Notes under the pieces: model-generated
What the model saw: only the letters and a program-made list of their open reading frames with translations
What the model was told of the DNA's origin: nothing
The model's database searches: none
Assembly (NCBI GenBank): GCA_022827685.1
Contig: JAJEIH010000026.1
Span: forward strand, 1-34,215
Reading direction: 5' to 3'
DNA length: 34,215 nucleotides
Origin: Alphaproteobacteria bacterium
GTDB taxonomy: Bacteria > Pseudomonadota > Alphaproteobacteria > Bin95
In this document: positions 9,295 to 17,034 of the stretch, in pieces
Layout of the letters: every line of letters starts with the position of its first letter
Position numbering within the stretch: position 1 is the first letter of the stretch
Program-made: the position numbers and the translations under genes

Positions 9295-9347
9295 ACCGCC
9301 ACTCCCTTCAGCGATGTTCCTTATACGAACCCGGTTTCGTTCCTTGC

Positions 9348-9362
9348 GTTCTATATTGGTTC
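9348..9362. promoter_or_regulatory. LexA operator (SOS box), GTTC-N7-GTTC
   Basis: The sequence GTTCTATATTGGTTC is an exact match to the alphaproteobacterial SOS box (GTTC, seven bases, GTTC). It lies 54 bp upstream of the lexA start and covers the proposed -10 element, as expected for a repressor that controls its own gene. Further GTTC or GAAC half-sites lie at 9316, 9327, 9339 and 9364. Confidence 0.85.
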
Positions 9363-9377
9363 GGAACGGGCGTCAAG
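9350..9377 (-). promoter_or_regulatory. Probable lexA promoter
   Basis: On the minus strand a CTTGAC -35 element (9372-9377) is followed after 16 bases by TATAGA (9350-9355) as the -10. CTTGAC is the usual -35 form of housekeeping promoters in alphaproteobacteria. The -10 lies inside the SOS box, so LexA binding would block polymerase. The predicted leader is about 50 bases. Confidence 0.55.
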
Positions 9378-9568
9378 CAGGATTGCACGACGCCAGCGGC
9401 ACATGTCTCAAAAAGGGACTAATTCGCAATCCGCAGGCATAGGTTCGGATACCTTCGCGCCCCGCTTCACGCCTGGCCCCGGAATGTTCCATGATGCCCG
9501 CCAAAGGCGTGCCGCCGCATCCGGTCCCGGCTTGTTCTCCGGCGCGCGCCCGGCTATAGGCGGAGCCC

Positions 9569-10069
9569 ATGACGATCTATTACTACCGGCCCACCTATAT
9601 CGCGCTGGCGCTTGCGGCCGGCCTCGTGACGCTCGCGCTTCTGGCGCTTCTGGTCAACGGCCTGGCGACGGGCAAGCCGGGGCCGCCGCTGGCGATGGCG
9701 GCGCTGCTGGCAGGGCTGCTCGGCGGCATTGCCGGCTATGCGGTCTGGATCGTCCGGCGCGCGCATCTGCCGGCCGTCACCTTCGACAAGAGCGGCATCG
9801 CCTTCCCGATCTTCGGCATCCCCCGACGGGACTGGTCCGCCATCCGCACGATCCGCCAGCAATCTCTGCTCAGCCGCAACGAACTCCTCATCCATTTCGA
9901 GCCGCCGGCGCCGTCCTTCCCCTGGATCGTGGTCGCGTTCGGCGGATTCTGGCGCGGCCGCAAGGCGGGCCATCTGCGCTTCAACATGAAGCGGATGAAT
10001 TGCGGCCGCGACAGCCTCGACTACGCGCTTCGGGAATACCCGCCGCCGGAACTGCGCAGCGGCCGGTAA
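9569..10069 (+). CDS. Small membrane protein with PH-like cytoplasmic domain, unknown function
   Basis: This is a 166-residue protein I cannot assign to a named gene. The N-terminus has two hydrophobic helices (about residues 10-30 and 40-63) and then positively charged RRAH. A beta-rich region follows (VTFDKSGIAFPIFGIPRRDW, then SAIRTIRQQ and LLIHFEP) that resembles bacterial PH-like domains of STM3941-type membrane proteins. The layout suggests an inner-membrane anchor with a cytoplasmic sensing or scaffolding domain. It lies on the plus strand between lexA and moeA, which read the other way, and it converges on moeA with a 16-bp gap. Its upstream region holds the lexA operator, but at about 200 bp this is too far to imply SOS control. 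It is a real gene by composition; its role is unknown. Confidence 0.7.
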   Translation: MTIYYYRPTYIALALAAGLVTLALLALLVNGLATGKPGPPLAMAALLAGLLGGIAGYAVWIVRRAHLPAVTFDKSGIAFPIFGIPRRDWSAIRTIRQQSLLSRNELLIHFEPPAPSFPWIVVAFGGFWRGRKAGHLRFNMKRMNCGRDSLDYALREYPPPELRSGR

Positions 10070-10085
10070 CGCCGGCGCGGACAGG

Positions 10086-11279
10086 CTACAGGCGGATGAT
10101 TTCCACGAGGTCGCCGGCGCTCGCCGGCGGAGCATGCGGGGCGCGAACCACCAGCGCATCGGCCTCGACGAAGCGCGCCAGCATGGAGCTGTCCTGCCGC
10201 GCGAAGGGTGTTGCGACCGGAAGGTCTTCGCCGTCGGTGGCGAGCCGGGCGCGCAGATAGTCCTCGCGCCGGTCGTTCGCGCCGAGGTCGGCGCCGAGCC
10301 GCGCCGGCTCCCGCGCGGGCGGTCCGGCCGGCAGGCCCAGCATGGCGTCGATCAGGGGGCGCAGGAAGAGCAGCGCGCAGACGAACGCCGAGACCGGATT
10401 GCCCGGCAGCCCCAGCACCAGCGCACCGCCCATGCGGCCGAACATAAGCGGCTTGCCGGGCCGCATGGCGATGCGCCAGAAATCGACTTCGAGCCCGTCC
10501 TCCGCCAGCGCCGACTGCACCAGGTCGTGCTCGCCGACCGATGCCCCGCCCATGGTCACGAGGATGTCCGCACCCTCGGCCCCGGCAGCGCGGGCGCGGA
10601 GCGCGGCCGTGCTGTCCTCGGCCACGCCGAGCGAGACCGCCTGGCCGCCCGCCTCCGCAACCAGGGCCGCCAGCCCCGGCCCGCTGGAACTCACGATCTG
10701 CTGCGGCCCGAGCGGCTCTCCCGGAAGCGCGATCTCGTCGCCGGTCGCGAGCAATGCCACGCGCGGGCGCCGCCTCACCGGCAGCCAGGGCCGGTTCATC
10801 GCCGCGGCAAGCCCGATATCGCGCGAAGTGAGCCGCCGCCCGGCGCGCAGCAGCACGTCGCCCTCCGCAAAGTCGAGCCCTGCCGGGCGGACGTAGGCGC
10901 CGGCCTTTGCCGCCTCGCGCACTGACACAAGGTCGCCTGTACGCTCGCAATCCTCCTGGATGACGATGGCGTCGGCTCCGTCGGGAACGGGCGCGCCCGT
11001 AAAGATTCGCGCCGCCTCGCCCGGTCCCACCGTCCCCGCCCAGGCCGCGCCGGCGGCAATTTCCGCCACGATGCGCAGCGCCGCCGGCACCCGCGCCGCG
11101 TCTTCGGCGCGAACCGCATAGCCGTCCATGGCGGACACCGCCGCCGGCGGCTGGGTGCGCCTCGATGCGAGGTCCTCCGCCAGCACACGGCCGAGCCCGT
11201 CGCCGAGCGGCACCATTTCGGCCGGCAGCGGCTCCACGCCTGCCAGAATGCGCGCAATCGCGTCTGCGACAGGGATCAC
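10086..11279 (-). CDS. moeA: Molybdopterin molybdenumtransferase MoeA
   Basis: This is a 397-residue enzyme that inserts molybdate into adenylated molybdopterin to make molybdenum cofactor. Recognisable segments are [38 protein letters not shown], the MoCF-fold [12 protein letters not shown], and [16 protein letters not shown]-terminal beta-barrel domain follows. The start is taken as GTG at 11279, which overlaps the moaC stop in a GTGA arrangement; the longer open frame upstream lies within moaC. It is the last gene of the DUF815-trpGDC-moaC-moeA operon and is probably translated by coupling to moaC. It converges on the plus-strand membrane protein gene. Confidence 0.94.
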   Translation of the reverse strand: MIPVADAIARILAGVEPLPAEMVPLGDGLGRVLAEDLASRRTQPPAAVSAMDGYAVRAEDAARVPAALRIVAEIAAGAAWAGTVGPGEAARIFTGAPVPDGADAIVIQEDCERTGDLVSVREAAKAGAYVRPAGLDFAEGDVLLRAGRRLTSRDIGLAAAMNRPWLPVRRRPRVALLATGDEIALPGEPLGPQQIVSSSGPGLAALVAEAGGQAVSLGVAEDSTAALRARAAGAEGADILVTMGGASVGEHDLVQSALAEDGLEVDFWRIAMRPGKPLMFGRMGGALVLGLPGNPVSAFVCALLFLRPLIDAMLGLPAGPPAREPARLGADLGANDRREDYLRARLATDGEDLPVATPFARQDSSMLARFVEADALVVRAPHAPPASAGDLVEIIRL

Positions 11280-11758
11280 GCCGGAGCTGCCCAGCTGCCG
11301 GACTTGCCGCCTTCCTTGCGCAGCAGGCGGACGGCCTCGACCCTCATGCCGCGGTCCACGGCCTTGCACATGTCATAGACGGTTAGCGCGGCCACGGAGA
11401 CGGCAATCAGCGCCTCCATCTCGACGCCGGTCCGGCCCTTGAGCCGGCATGTGGCGGTGATCTCCACGGCGGAGCCCGCCTCATCGGCGACCAGATCCAC
11501 GGCGACGGAGGTCAGCGCCAGCGGGTGGCAGAGCGGGATCAGGTCGGCCGTGCGCTTCGCGGCCATGATGCCAGCGAGGCGCGCCACGCCCAGCACGTCG
11601 CCCTTGCCGATCCCGCCCGCCTGGATCAATGCCAGCGTTTCCGGGGCCATGACGACGCGCCCGGCCGCAACCGCAATGCGCTCCGTCTCGTCCTTGGCGG
11701 ACACGTCCACCATGGCCGCGCGGCCTTCCTCGTCGAAATGGGTGAAGCGCGCGCTCAT
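11276..11758 (-). CDS. moaC: Cyclic pyranopterin monophosphate synthase MoaC
   Basis: This is a 160-residue enzyme of the early molybdenum cofactor pathway. With MoaA it converts GTP to cyclic pyranopterin monophosphate. Family hallmarks are the N-terminal [20 protein letters not shown] around residues 73-80, GVEMEAL, and [11 protein letters not shown] containing the conserved lysine. The length is normal for the family. The ATG overlaps the trpC stop by 4 bp and the gene's own stop overlaps the moeA start by 4 bp, so all three are one translationally linked unit. moaA is not in the window. Confidence 0.96.
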   Translation of the reverse strand: MSARFTHFDEEGRAAMVDVSAKDETERIAVAAGRVVMAPETLALIQAGGIGKGDVLGVARLAGIMAAKRTADLIPLCHPLALTSVAVDLVADEAGSAVEITATCRLKGRTGVEMEALIAVSVAALTVYDMCKAVDRGMRVEAVRLLRKEGGKSGSWAAPA

Positions 11759-12552
11759 CCGGCTTCCCGCAGCATGTCGAGGCCGAGCAGCGCGCGGGTT
11801 GCGGCCGTCACATCCGCCTCGCGCATCAGCGATTCGCCCACCAGGAAGCGGGTGACGCCGACCCGCGCCAGCCGCTCCAGGTCGGCGGTGACGGCAAGCC
11901 CGCTCTCGCCGATGACGATGCGGTCCCCCGGCACGGCGGGCGCCAGGCGCTCCGCGGTGGCGAGGTCCACTTCGAGGGTCTTGAGGTTGCGGTTGTTGAT
12001 GCCGATGAGCGGCGAGGAGAGGCGGAGCGCGCGCTCCAGTTCGGCCTCGTCATGCACCTCGACCAGCGCGTCCATGCCGAATTCGAAGGCCGCCGCCTCC
12101 AGCTCTCCCGCCAGCACATCGTCCACGGCGGCGAGGATGATGAGGATGCAGTCCGCCCCGAGCGCGCGGGCTTCCGCGACCTGCCACGGGTCCACCATGA
12201 AGTCCTTGCGCAGCACCGGCACCGGCGCGGCGTTGCGGGCTTCTGCCAGATAACGATCCTCGCCCTGGAAATAAGGTTTGTCGGTCAGCACGGAAAGGCA
12301 GGCGGCACCGCCTTTGACATAGGCCCGCGCCAGGGTCGCCGGGTCGAAATCGGCGCGGATCAGCCCCTTGCTGGGCGAAGCCTTCTTGATCTCCGCGATG
12401 AGGCCGTAGCCTTCCGTGCGGGCCAGCGCCGCCGCAAAGCCGCGCGGCGCGCCGCCACCCGCCGCTTCCAGCCATGCGCGGGACCGCTCGCGCTTCATCC
12501 GCGCTACATGCCCGCGCTTTTCGGCGACGATCCTGGCGAGAGTGTCCGACAT
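11755..12552 (-). CDS. trpC: Indole-3-glycerol phosphate synthase
   Basis: This is a 265-residue TIM-barrel enzyme of tryptophan synthesis that closes the indole ring from the carboxyphenylamino-deoxyribulose phosphate. Family signatures include [13 protein letters not shown] with the catalytic lysine, [25 protein letters not shown], and VIGESGL near the C-terminus. It is a stand-alone TrpC, not fused to TrpF. It starts 21 bp after the trpD stop and overlaps moaC by 4 bp. The coupling of trpDC to moaC-moeA is a common alphaproteobacterial arrangement. Confidence 0.96.
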   Translation of the reverse strand: MSDTLARIVAEKRGHVARMKRERSRAWLEAAGGGAPRGFAAALARTEGYGLIAEIKKASPSKGLIRADFDPATLARAYVKGGAACLSVLTDKPYFQGEDRYLAEARNAAPVPVLRKDFMVDPWQVAEARALGADCILIILAAVDDVLAGELEAAAFEFGMDALVEVHDEAELERALRLSSPLIGINNRNLKTLEVDLATAERLAPAVPGDRIVIGESGLAVTADLERLARVGVTRFLVGESLMREADVTAATRALLGLDMLREAG

Positions 12553-12573
12553 GCGTCTTCCGGCCTTCCTGCC

Positions 12574-13593
12574 TCAGCCGCCGTTGGTGACGCGCACCAG
12601 CGCCGCCAGACGGTCCCGCGCGGCGCCGCTGTCTATGGCCTCCTCGGCCAGCGCCCGGCCTTCGGCCAGCGTGCCTGCGCGCTCCGCCACCACCAGGGCG
12701 GCGGCGGTGTTCAGCACCACGATGTCGCGATAGGGCCCGGCCTCGCCGTCCAGCAGGGCCCGCATCGCACCGGCATTGTATTCGGAGTCGCCGCCCTCGA
12801 GGTCCTCGGGCCGTGCGAGGGCCAGGCCGATCTCGCGCGGATCGACCTCGAAACGCCGGACCGCCCCGCCCTTCAGCTCGGCCACATAACTGACGCCCGT
12901 GGTCGTGAGCTCGTCCATGCCGTCCGAGCCGTGGACGACCCAGGCGCGCTCGCCGCCGAGATTGCCGAGCACATGGGCGAGCGGCTCGATCCAGCGCTCG
13001 GCGAACACGCCGACAAGCTGCCGGCGCGCGCCGGCGGGATTGGAGAGCGGCCCCAGCAGGTTGAAGATCGTGCGGGTGCCGAGCTCGACCCGCGTGCCGG
13101 CGACATGGCGCATGGCGCCGTGATGGCGGGGCGCCATGAGGAAGCATATGCCCGCCTCGTCGAGCGCCTTCGGGACGAGCGCCATGTCGCAGTCGATATC
13201 GACGCCGAGCGCGCCCAGCACATCGGAGGCGCCGGTCTGCGACGAGAGCGCCCGGTTGCCGTGCTTGACCACCGGCACGCCCGCGCCGGCCAGCAGCAGC
13301 GCGGCGGCGGTGGAAATGTTGAGCGTGCCCTTGTCGTCGCCGCCCGTGCCGGCGGTGTCGATCGCATCCGCCGGCGCCTCGATGCGCAGCGCCTTCTCGC
13401 GCATGATCCGCGCCGCCCCGGTGATCTCGTCGATGGTCTCGCCGCGCACCCTGAGCGCCATCAGGAAGGCGCCTGTCTGCGAGGGCGTGGCGTCGCCCGA
13501 CATCAAGATCTCGAACGCCGCCTCCGCCTCCGCTTCGCCAAGCCGCGCGCCGTCGGCGACGCGTGCCAGAATGGCTCTCAGATCGCCGCTCAC
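12574..13593 (-). CDS. trpD: Anthranilate phosphoribosyltransferase
   Basis: This is a 339-residue enzyme that transfers phosphoribose from PRPP to anthranilate in tryptophan synthesis. The PRPP-binding region DTAGTGGDDKGTLNIST lies near residue 80, with KHGNRALSSQTGASDVLGALG and the conserved NPAGARRQLVGVF further on. The start codon is GTG, and it overlaps the trpG stop in a GTGA arrangement, so translation is likely coupled. There is no fusion to a glutaminase domain; the partner is the separate trpG immediately upstream. Confidence 0.96.
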   Translation of the reverse strand: MSGDLRAILARVADGARLGEAEAEAAFEILMSGDATPSQTGAFLMALRVRGETIDEITGAARIMREKALRIEAPADAIDTAGTGGDDKGTLNISTAAALLLAGAGVPVVKHGNRALSSQTGASDVLGALGVDIDCDMALVPKALDEAGICFLMAPRHHGAMRHVAGTRVELGTRTIFNLLGPLSNPAGARRQLVGVFAERWIEPLAHVLGNLGGERAWVVHGSDGMDELTTTGVSYVAELKGGAVRRFEVDPREIGLALARPEDLEGGDSEYNAGAMRALLDGEAGPYRDIVVLNTAAALVVAERAGTLAEGRALAEEAIDSGAARDRLAALVRVTNGG

Positions 13594-14216
13594 GCCGCGA
13601 ATACCCGCCGCTCCGGCAGCGGCTTCGGCACCCCGGCCGGCGGCCGGCCCGCCACGGAGGTGAGAAAATTGGCGAGCAGGCGGTGGCCGTGCTCGGAGGC
13701 GATGCTCTCGGGGTGGAACTGGACGCCGTGGACGTCGAGCGTCCGGTGGCGCACGCCCATCGCCATGCCGTCCTCGGTCCAGGCGTTGACGGCCAGCTCG
13801 TCAGGCATCGTCCGGCGCTCGACGACGAGCGAGTGGTAGCGCGTCGCCTCGAAGGGGGACGGCAGGCCGGCAAACACGCCGGTGCCGTCATGGTGGATGC
13901 GCGAGAGCTTGCCGTGCATGCAAACGGGCGCGCGCAGGACCTGCCCGCCGAAGACCTGGCCGATGCACTGGTGGCCGAGGCAGACGCCGAACACCGGCAC
14001 CCGGCCGGCCGTCTTGCGGACCAGCTCCAGGCAGATGCCCGCCCTGTCGGGGTCGCAGGGGCCGGGCGAAATCACGATGGCTTCGGGCTCCATCGCCAGC
14101 GCTTCGTCGGCGGTCAGCGCGTCGTTGCGCCGGACCTCGATATCGGCCCCGAGCTCGCCCAGGAAGTGCATCAGGTTGTAGACGAAGCTGTCATAGTTAT
14201 CGATCAGCAGGATCAT
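13590..14216 (-). CDS. trpG: Anthranilate synthase glutamine amidotransferase component
   Basis: This is a 208-residue class I glutamine amidotransferase that supplies ammonia to anthranilate synthase TrpE. It may also serve PabB, since a single TrpG/PabA is common. It begins MILLIDNYDSFVYNL. It has the ISPGPCDP oxyanion region, the nucleophile cysteine in GVCLGHQCIGQVFGG, and the catalytic His-Glu in GVQFHPESI. The longer frame to 14321 only adds Arg-rich residues within the ATPase gene. The ATG at 14216 has a GGGAGGGG ribosome site and overlaps the upstream DUF815 gene by 4 bp. No trpE is present in the window. Confidence 0.95.
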   Translation of the reverse strand: MILLIDNYDSFVYNLMHFLGELGADIEVRRNDALTADEALAMEPEAIVISPGPCDPDRAGICLELVRKTAGRVPVFGVCLGHQCIGQVFGGQVLRAPVCMHGKLSRIHHDGTGVFAGLPSPFEATRYHSLVVERRTMPDELAVNAWTEDGMAMGVRHRTLDVHGVQFHPESIASEHGHRLLANFLTSVAGRPPAGVPKPLPERRVFAA

Positions 14217-15088
14217 GCCGGCCCGCCCCTCCCGTTCAGCTTCCGGCCGAGCCGGCCCGCAAGGTCCTGCACGAACTGCCAGGCGACGCGGCCGGAGCGC
14301 GCGCCCCGCGTGACGGCCCATTCGTTCGCCTGCCGGCGCAGCGCACCGCTCTCGACCTCCAGGCCGAAATGCGCCGCATAGCCCTCCACCATCTCAAAAT
14401 AGGTCGCCTGGTCGCAATTGTGAAAACCGAGCCAGAGGCCGAAGCGGTCCGACAGCGAGACCTTCTCCTCGACGGCCTCGGCGGGATTGATGGCCGTCGA
14501 GCGTTCGTTCTCGATCATGTCGCGCGGCATCAGGTGGCGGCGGTTGGAGGTGGCGTAGAAGACGACATTCTCCGGGCGGCCCTCCAGCCCGCCTTCGAGC
14601 ACCGCCTTGAGCGACTTGTAGGTGGTGTCGCTGCCGTCGAAGGAGAGGTCGTCGCAGAACAGCACGAAGCGCCGGCCCGCGCCCCGGAGCAGCGCCAGCA
14701 GGCCCGGCAGCGAGCCGATGTCCTCCCGGTGGATTTCCACCAGCGCGAGCGCGCCCGGCCGCTCGGCCGCGATATGCGCGTGAACCGCCTTGACCAGCGA
14801 GGACTTGCCCATGCCGCGCGCCCCCCAGAGCAGCGCGTTGTTGGCCGGCAGCCCCTCGGCGAAGCGGCGCGTGTTCTCCAGCAGGATGCCCGTCACGCGG
14901 TCTATGCCGCGCAGCAGCGGCAGCGCCACATGGCTCACCTCCGCCACCGGCGCGAGCCGCCCGCCCTCGGCGTGCCAGACGAAGGCGTCGGCCGAATCGA
15001 GGTCCGGCGCCGCCCCCGCCCCGGGAGCCAGCCGCTCCAGCGCGTCGGCGATGCGCACCAGCAGCGGAACGAGCGCCGCTTCGGTCAT
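14213..15088 (-). CDS. DUF815-family AAA ATPase
   Basis: This is a 291-residue P-loop ATPase of the DUF815 family. The Walker A motif is GARGMGKSS at residues 89-97. A Walker B-like segment is RRFVLFCDDLSF (139-150). The family-typical stretch ATSNRRHLMPRDM follows, then an alpha-helical C-terminus. Members are cytoplasmic, and no biochemical role is established that I know of. It is the first gene of the trpGDC-moaC-moeA operon and overlaps trpG by 4 bp, so it is probably co-translated with it. A perfect 15-bp palindrome lies just before its start. There is no family-based reason to expect a tryptophan-related job; the link may be positional only. Confidence 0.85.
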   Translation of the reverse strand: MTEAALVPLLVRIADALERLAPGAGAAPDLDSADAFVWHAEGGRLAPVAEVSHVALPLLRGIDRVTGILLENTRRFAEGLPANNALLWGARGMGKSSLVKAVHAHIAAERPGALALVEIHREDIGSLPGLLALLRGAGRRFVLFCDDLSFDGSDTTYKSLKAVLEGGLEGRPENVVFYATSNRRHLMPRDMIENERSTAINPAEAVEEKVSLSDRFGLWLGFHNCDQATYFEMVEGYAAHFGLEVESGALRRQANEWAVTRGARSGRVAWQFVQDLAGRLGRKLNGRGGPA

Positions 15089-15098
15089 GCGAAGTCCC

Positions 15099-15113
15099 TT
15101 CGTTCGGAACGAA
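15099..15113. promoter_or_regulatory. 15-bp perfect palindrome upstream of the DUF815 operon
   Basis: TTCGTTC-G-GAACGAA is an inverted repeat with 7-bp arms and a one-base centre. It lies 10 bases before the operon's first start codon. It is suitably placed to be an operator for a dimeric regulator, but it is not the GTTC-N7-GTTC direct-repeat form used by LexA here. The function is inferred only from symmetry and position. Confidence 0.35.
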
Positions 15114-15159
15114 CGCCGCCTTGTAGCCCCCCGCCCCGCCGGGCGGCAAGCGGGCGCGG

Positions 15160-15564
15160 TCAGTCCGAGACCTTGGCGCCCCAGGCGTTGGTGGCGTAGT
15201 CGGCGGTGACGATGTCGAAGACGACGCCGTTGGGGTCGTAGAACTTGATCTCGGTCGCGCCCTCGGCCGAATCCGGCAGCCGCATGTGGTAGCGGCCGCC
15301 ATTGGCCTCGATCTCCCGGCTCATGGCGTCGATGTCATCGACCACGAAGCCCATATGGTGCAGGCCGTGGAAGTCCTTGCCGCGTTCGTCGCCCGCCTGC
15401 TCGTCGGTCTTGAACTTCAGGATCGCCAGGCTGACCACCCCGTCGGAAAGCAGGATCGCAATGTCGGACTGCATCTGCCGCGTCATGCCGAATGTGTTCT
15501 CATAGAACCGCGCCGCCGCCTCCAGGTCCGGAACCGTGACCGCGATATGCCGAAGTTTCGCCAT
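15160..15564 (-). CDS. VOC superfamily (glyoxalase/dioxygenase-fold) protein
   Basis: This is a 134-residue protein with the paired beta-alpha-beta-beta-beta fold of glyoxalase I and extradiol dioxygenases. The N-terminal half opens LRHIAVTVPDLEAAARFYENTFGM. The second half has LHHMGFVVDDIDAM and IKFYDPNGVVFDIVTADY. Likely metal ligands are H6 and H70. The position that is usually glutamate in the last strand is D117 here. I took the ATG at 15564, which has GGAGG 7 bases upstream; the frame remains open to 15612. It is a stand-alone gene between the DUF815 operon and the M20 peptidase. It could be a lactoylglutathione lyase-like or epimerase-like enzyme; the substrate is unknown. Confidence 0.82.
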   Translation of the reverse strand: MAKLRHIAVTVPDLEAAARFYENTFGMTRQMQSDIAILLSDGVVSLAILKFKTDEQAGDERGKDFHGLHHMGFVVDDIDAMSREIEANGGRYHMRLPDSAEGATEIKFYDPNGVVFDIVTADYATNAWGAKVSD

Positions 15565-15649
15565 GCAAGCCTCCCTGTTCGCCTCGGTTGAAGACACAGA
15601 GTTCGTCCTCACCCGTCGTTTGCCCGGAAGATAGCACGCCGCCTCTCTG

Positions 15650-17026
15650 CTACGTGCCGATGTCCCAGAAGATGCCGGTCATCATCTCCAGGCCCTCGCG
15701 CAGCAGGGGGGCCAGCGCGTGTTCGTTGGGGGCGTGCTGGGAGCAACCGGCGAAGGAATGCGGCACCCAGACCGTCGGCATGCCGAGCACATCGGTGAAC
15801 ACGTCGTTCGGGATCGAGCCGCCGAGATTGGGAAGCAGCGCCGGGGGGCGGCCCAGCGTCTTGTCGATCGAGGCTATGACGCGGCGCACCCAGGGGTCGT
15901 CGAGCGGCGTGCGGGTGGCCTTCATGGTGGTGCGCATGGGCGCGGCCTGCACGTCCTCGAAGCCGTTTGCGTCCAGATGCGCGCGGATGGCGGGCAGGAA
16001 GGCCTCGTCGTCGGAGCCCGCAACGAAGCGCATCTGGATGACGGCCCGCGCACTCGGCGGGATGGCGTTCACCGGCCGCTCGGCGTCGCCCGCGCCCAGG
16101 GCCAGCACTTCGAGCGCGTTCCAGCCGAAGACGCGCTCCCAGGGCGTGAGGCCCGGCTCGCCCCAGTCCGGGTCGATCTCGGGCGCGCCCGGCCCGCCGT
16201 CCACGGCGCAGTCGGCGATCGCGGTGCGCACCGCGTTCGACATGGGCGGCGGCCTCAAACCCTCGACCAGGATGCGCCCGCGCGCGTCCACCATGCTGGC
16301 GACGGCGCTCGCGAGCCGGGTCGCCGGGTTGGAGAGCAGGCCGCCCCAATTGCCGGAATGGTGGCCGCCCTCGCGGGCCTCGATGTCCAGCGCGAAGTTG
16401 ATGACGCCGCGCGAGCCCAGATAGACGGTCGGCCGGTCGGGCGCGACGCGCGGCCCGTCGGACGCGACCAGCACGTCCGCAGCCAGCCGTTCCCGGTTGG
16501 CTTTGGCGAAGGCGCGCAGGCCCTTCGAGCCGGTCTCCTCGCTGGTTTCCACCAGCAGCTTCGCGTTGAAGCCGAGCCGCCCGCGCTCCGCCAGCACGGC
16601 CTCCAGCGCAGCGAGGTTGATGCCGTGCTGGCCCTTGTTGTCCACCGTGCCGCGCCCGTAGAGCTTCTCGCCGTCCCGGTCGAGCGTCCAGGGGTCGCGG
16701 CCCTCCCGCCACTGCCCCTCATGGCCGAGCACGGTGTCGCCGTGGCCATAGACGAGCACGGTCGGCAGCGCCGCGTCCTCCTGCCTGACGGCCGTCAGCA
16801 GCGGCCCGCCGCCCTCCTCCGGATTCGGCTCCACCCGGACCTCGAAGCCCATGCCGCTGGCCGCCGGCGCGATCTCCTCTTCCAGGTAGCGCCAGAGATG
16901 CGGCGCAAAGGCCGGGTCCTGGCTGGTGGAGGGCACCGCCACCCGGCGCGCCAGCGTCTCTATGAACGCGCCGCTGTCATAGTGGTCGCGGATGCGAGCG
17001 AGCGCGCCCTCGCGGGTTCCGGTCAT
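15650..17026 (-). CDS. M20 family metallopeptidase / dipeptidase
   Basis: This is a 458-residue zinc-dependent hydrolase of the M20 family (dipeptidases and amidohydrolases). Metal and catalytic residues are visible as H95-x-D97 in YGHGDT, D129 in GRGTVDNKGQ, the Glu pair E163-E164 in ETSEETGSKG, and a C-terminal histidine in CSQHAPNEH. A central dimerisation domain lies between the two halves. The length fits the carnosinase-like CNDP group rather than the shorter ArgE/DapE proteins. It is cytoplasmic, with no signal peptide. It begins 8 bp after the folD stop and is probably co-transcribed with yggT and folD. The substrate is unknown. Confidence 0.88.
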   Translation of the reverse strand: MTGTREGALARIRDHYDSGAFIETLARRVAVPSTSQDPAFAPHLWRYLEEEIAPAASGMGFEVRVEPNPEEGGGPLLTAVRQEDAALPTVLVYGHGDTVLGHEGQWREGRDPWTLDRDGEKLYGRGTVDNKGQHGINLAALEAVLAERGRLGFNAKLLVETSEETGSKGLRAFAKANRERLAADVLVASDGPRVAPDRPTVYLGSRGVINFALDIEAREGGHHSGNWGGLLSNPATRLASAVASMVDARGRILVEGLRPPPMSNAVRTAIADCAVDGGPGAPEIDPDWGEPGLTPWERVFGWNALEVLALGAGDAERPVNAIPPSARAVIQMRFVAGSDDEAFLPAIRAHLDANGFEDVQAAPMRTTMKATRTPLDDPWVRRVIASIDKTLGRPPALLPNLGGSIPNDVFTDVLGMPTVWVPHSFAGCSQHAPNEHALAPLLREGLEMMTGIFWDIGT

Positions 17027-17034
17027 CGCCGGGA

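Noticed and set aside
9348-9378. SOS control of the plus-strand membrane protein gene at 9569
   Set aside because: The box is about 200 bp upstream of that gene and overlaps a promoter that reads the other way. No plus-strand promoter overlapping the box was seen.
9373-9570. 65-codon minus-strand frame upstream of lexA
   Set aside because: It has no ribosome site and no family resemblance, and it covers the lexA promoter -35 region.
12052-13839. Long plus-strand open frame opposite trpC-trpD-trpG
   Set aside because: It is antisense to three certain genes, has a composition typical of GC-rich shadow frames, and shows no motif.
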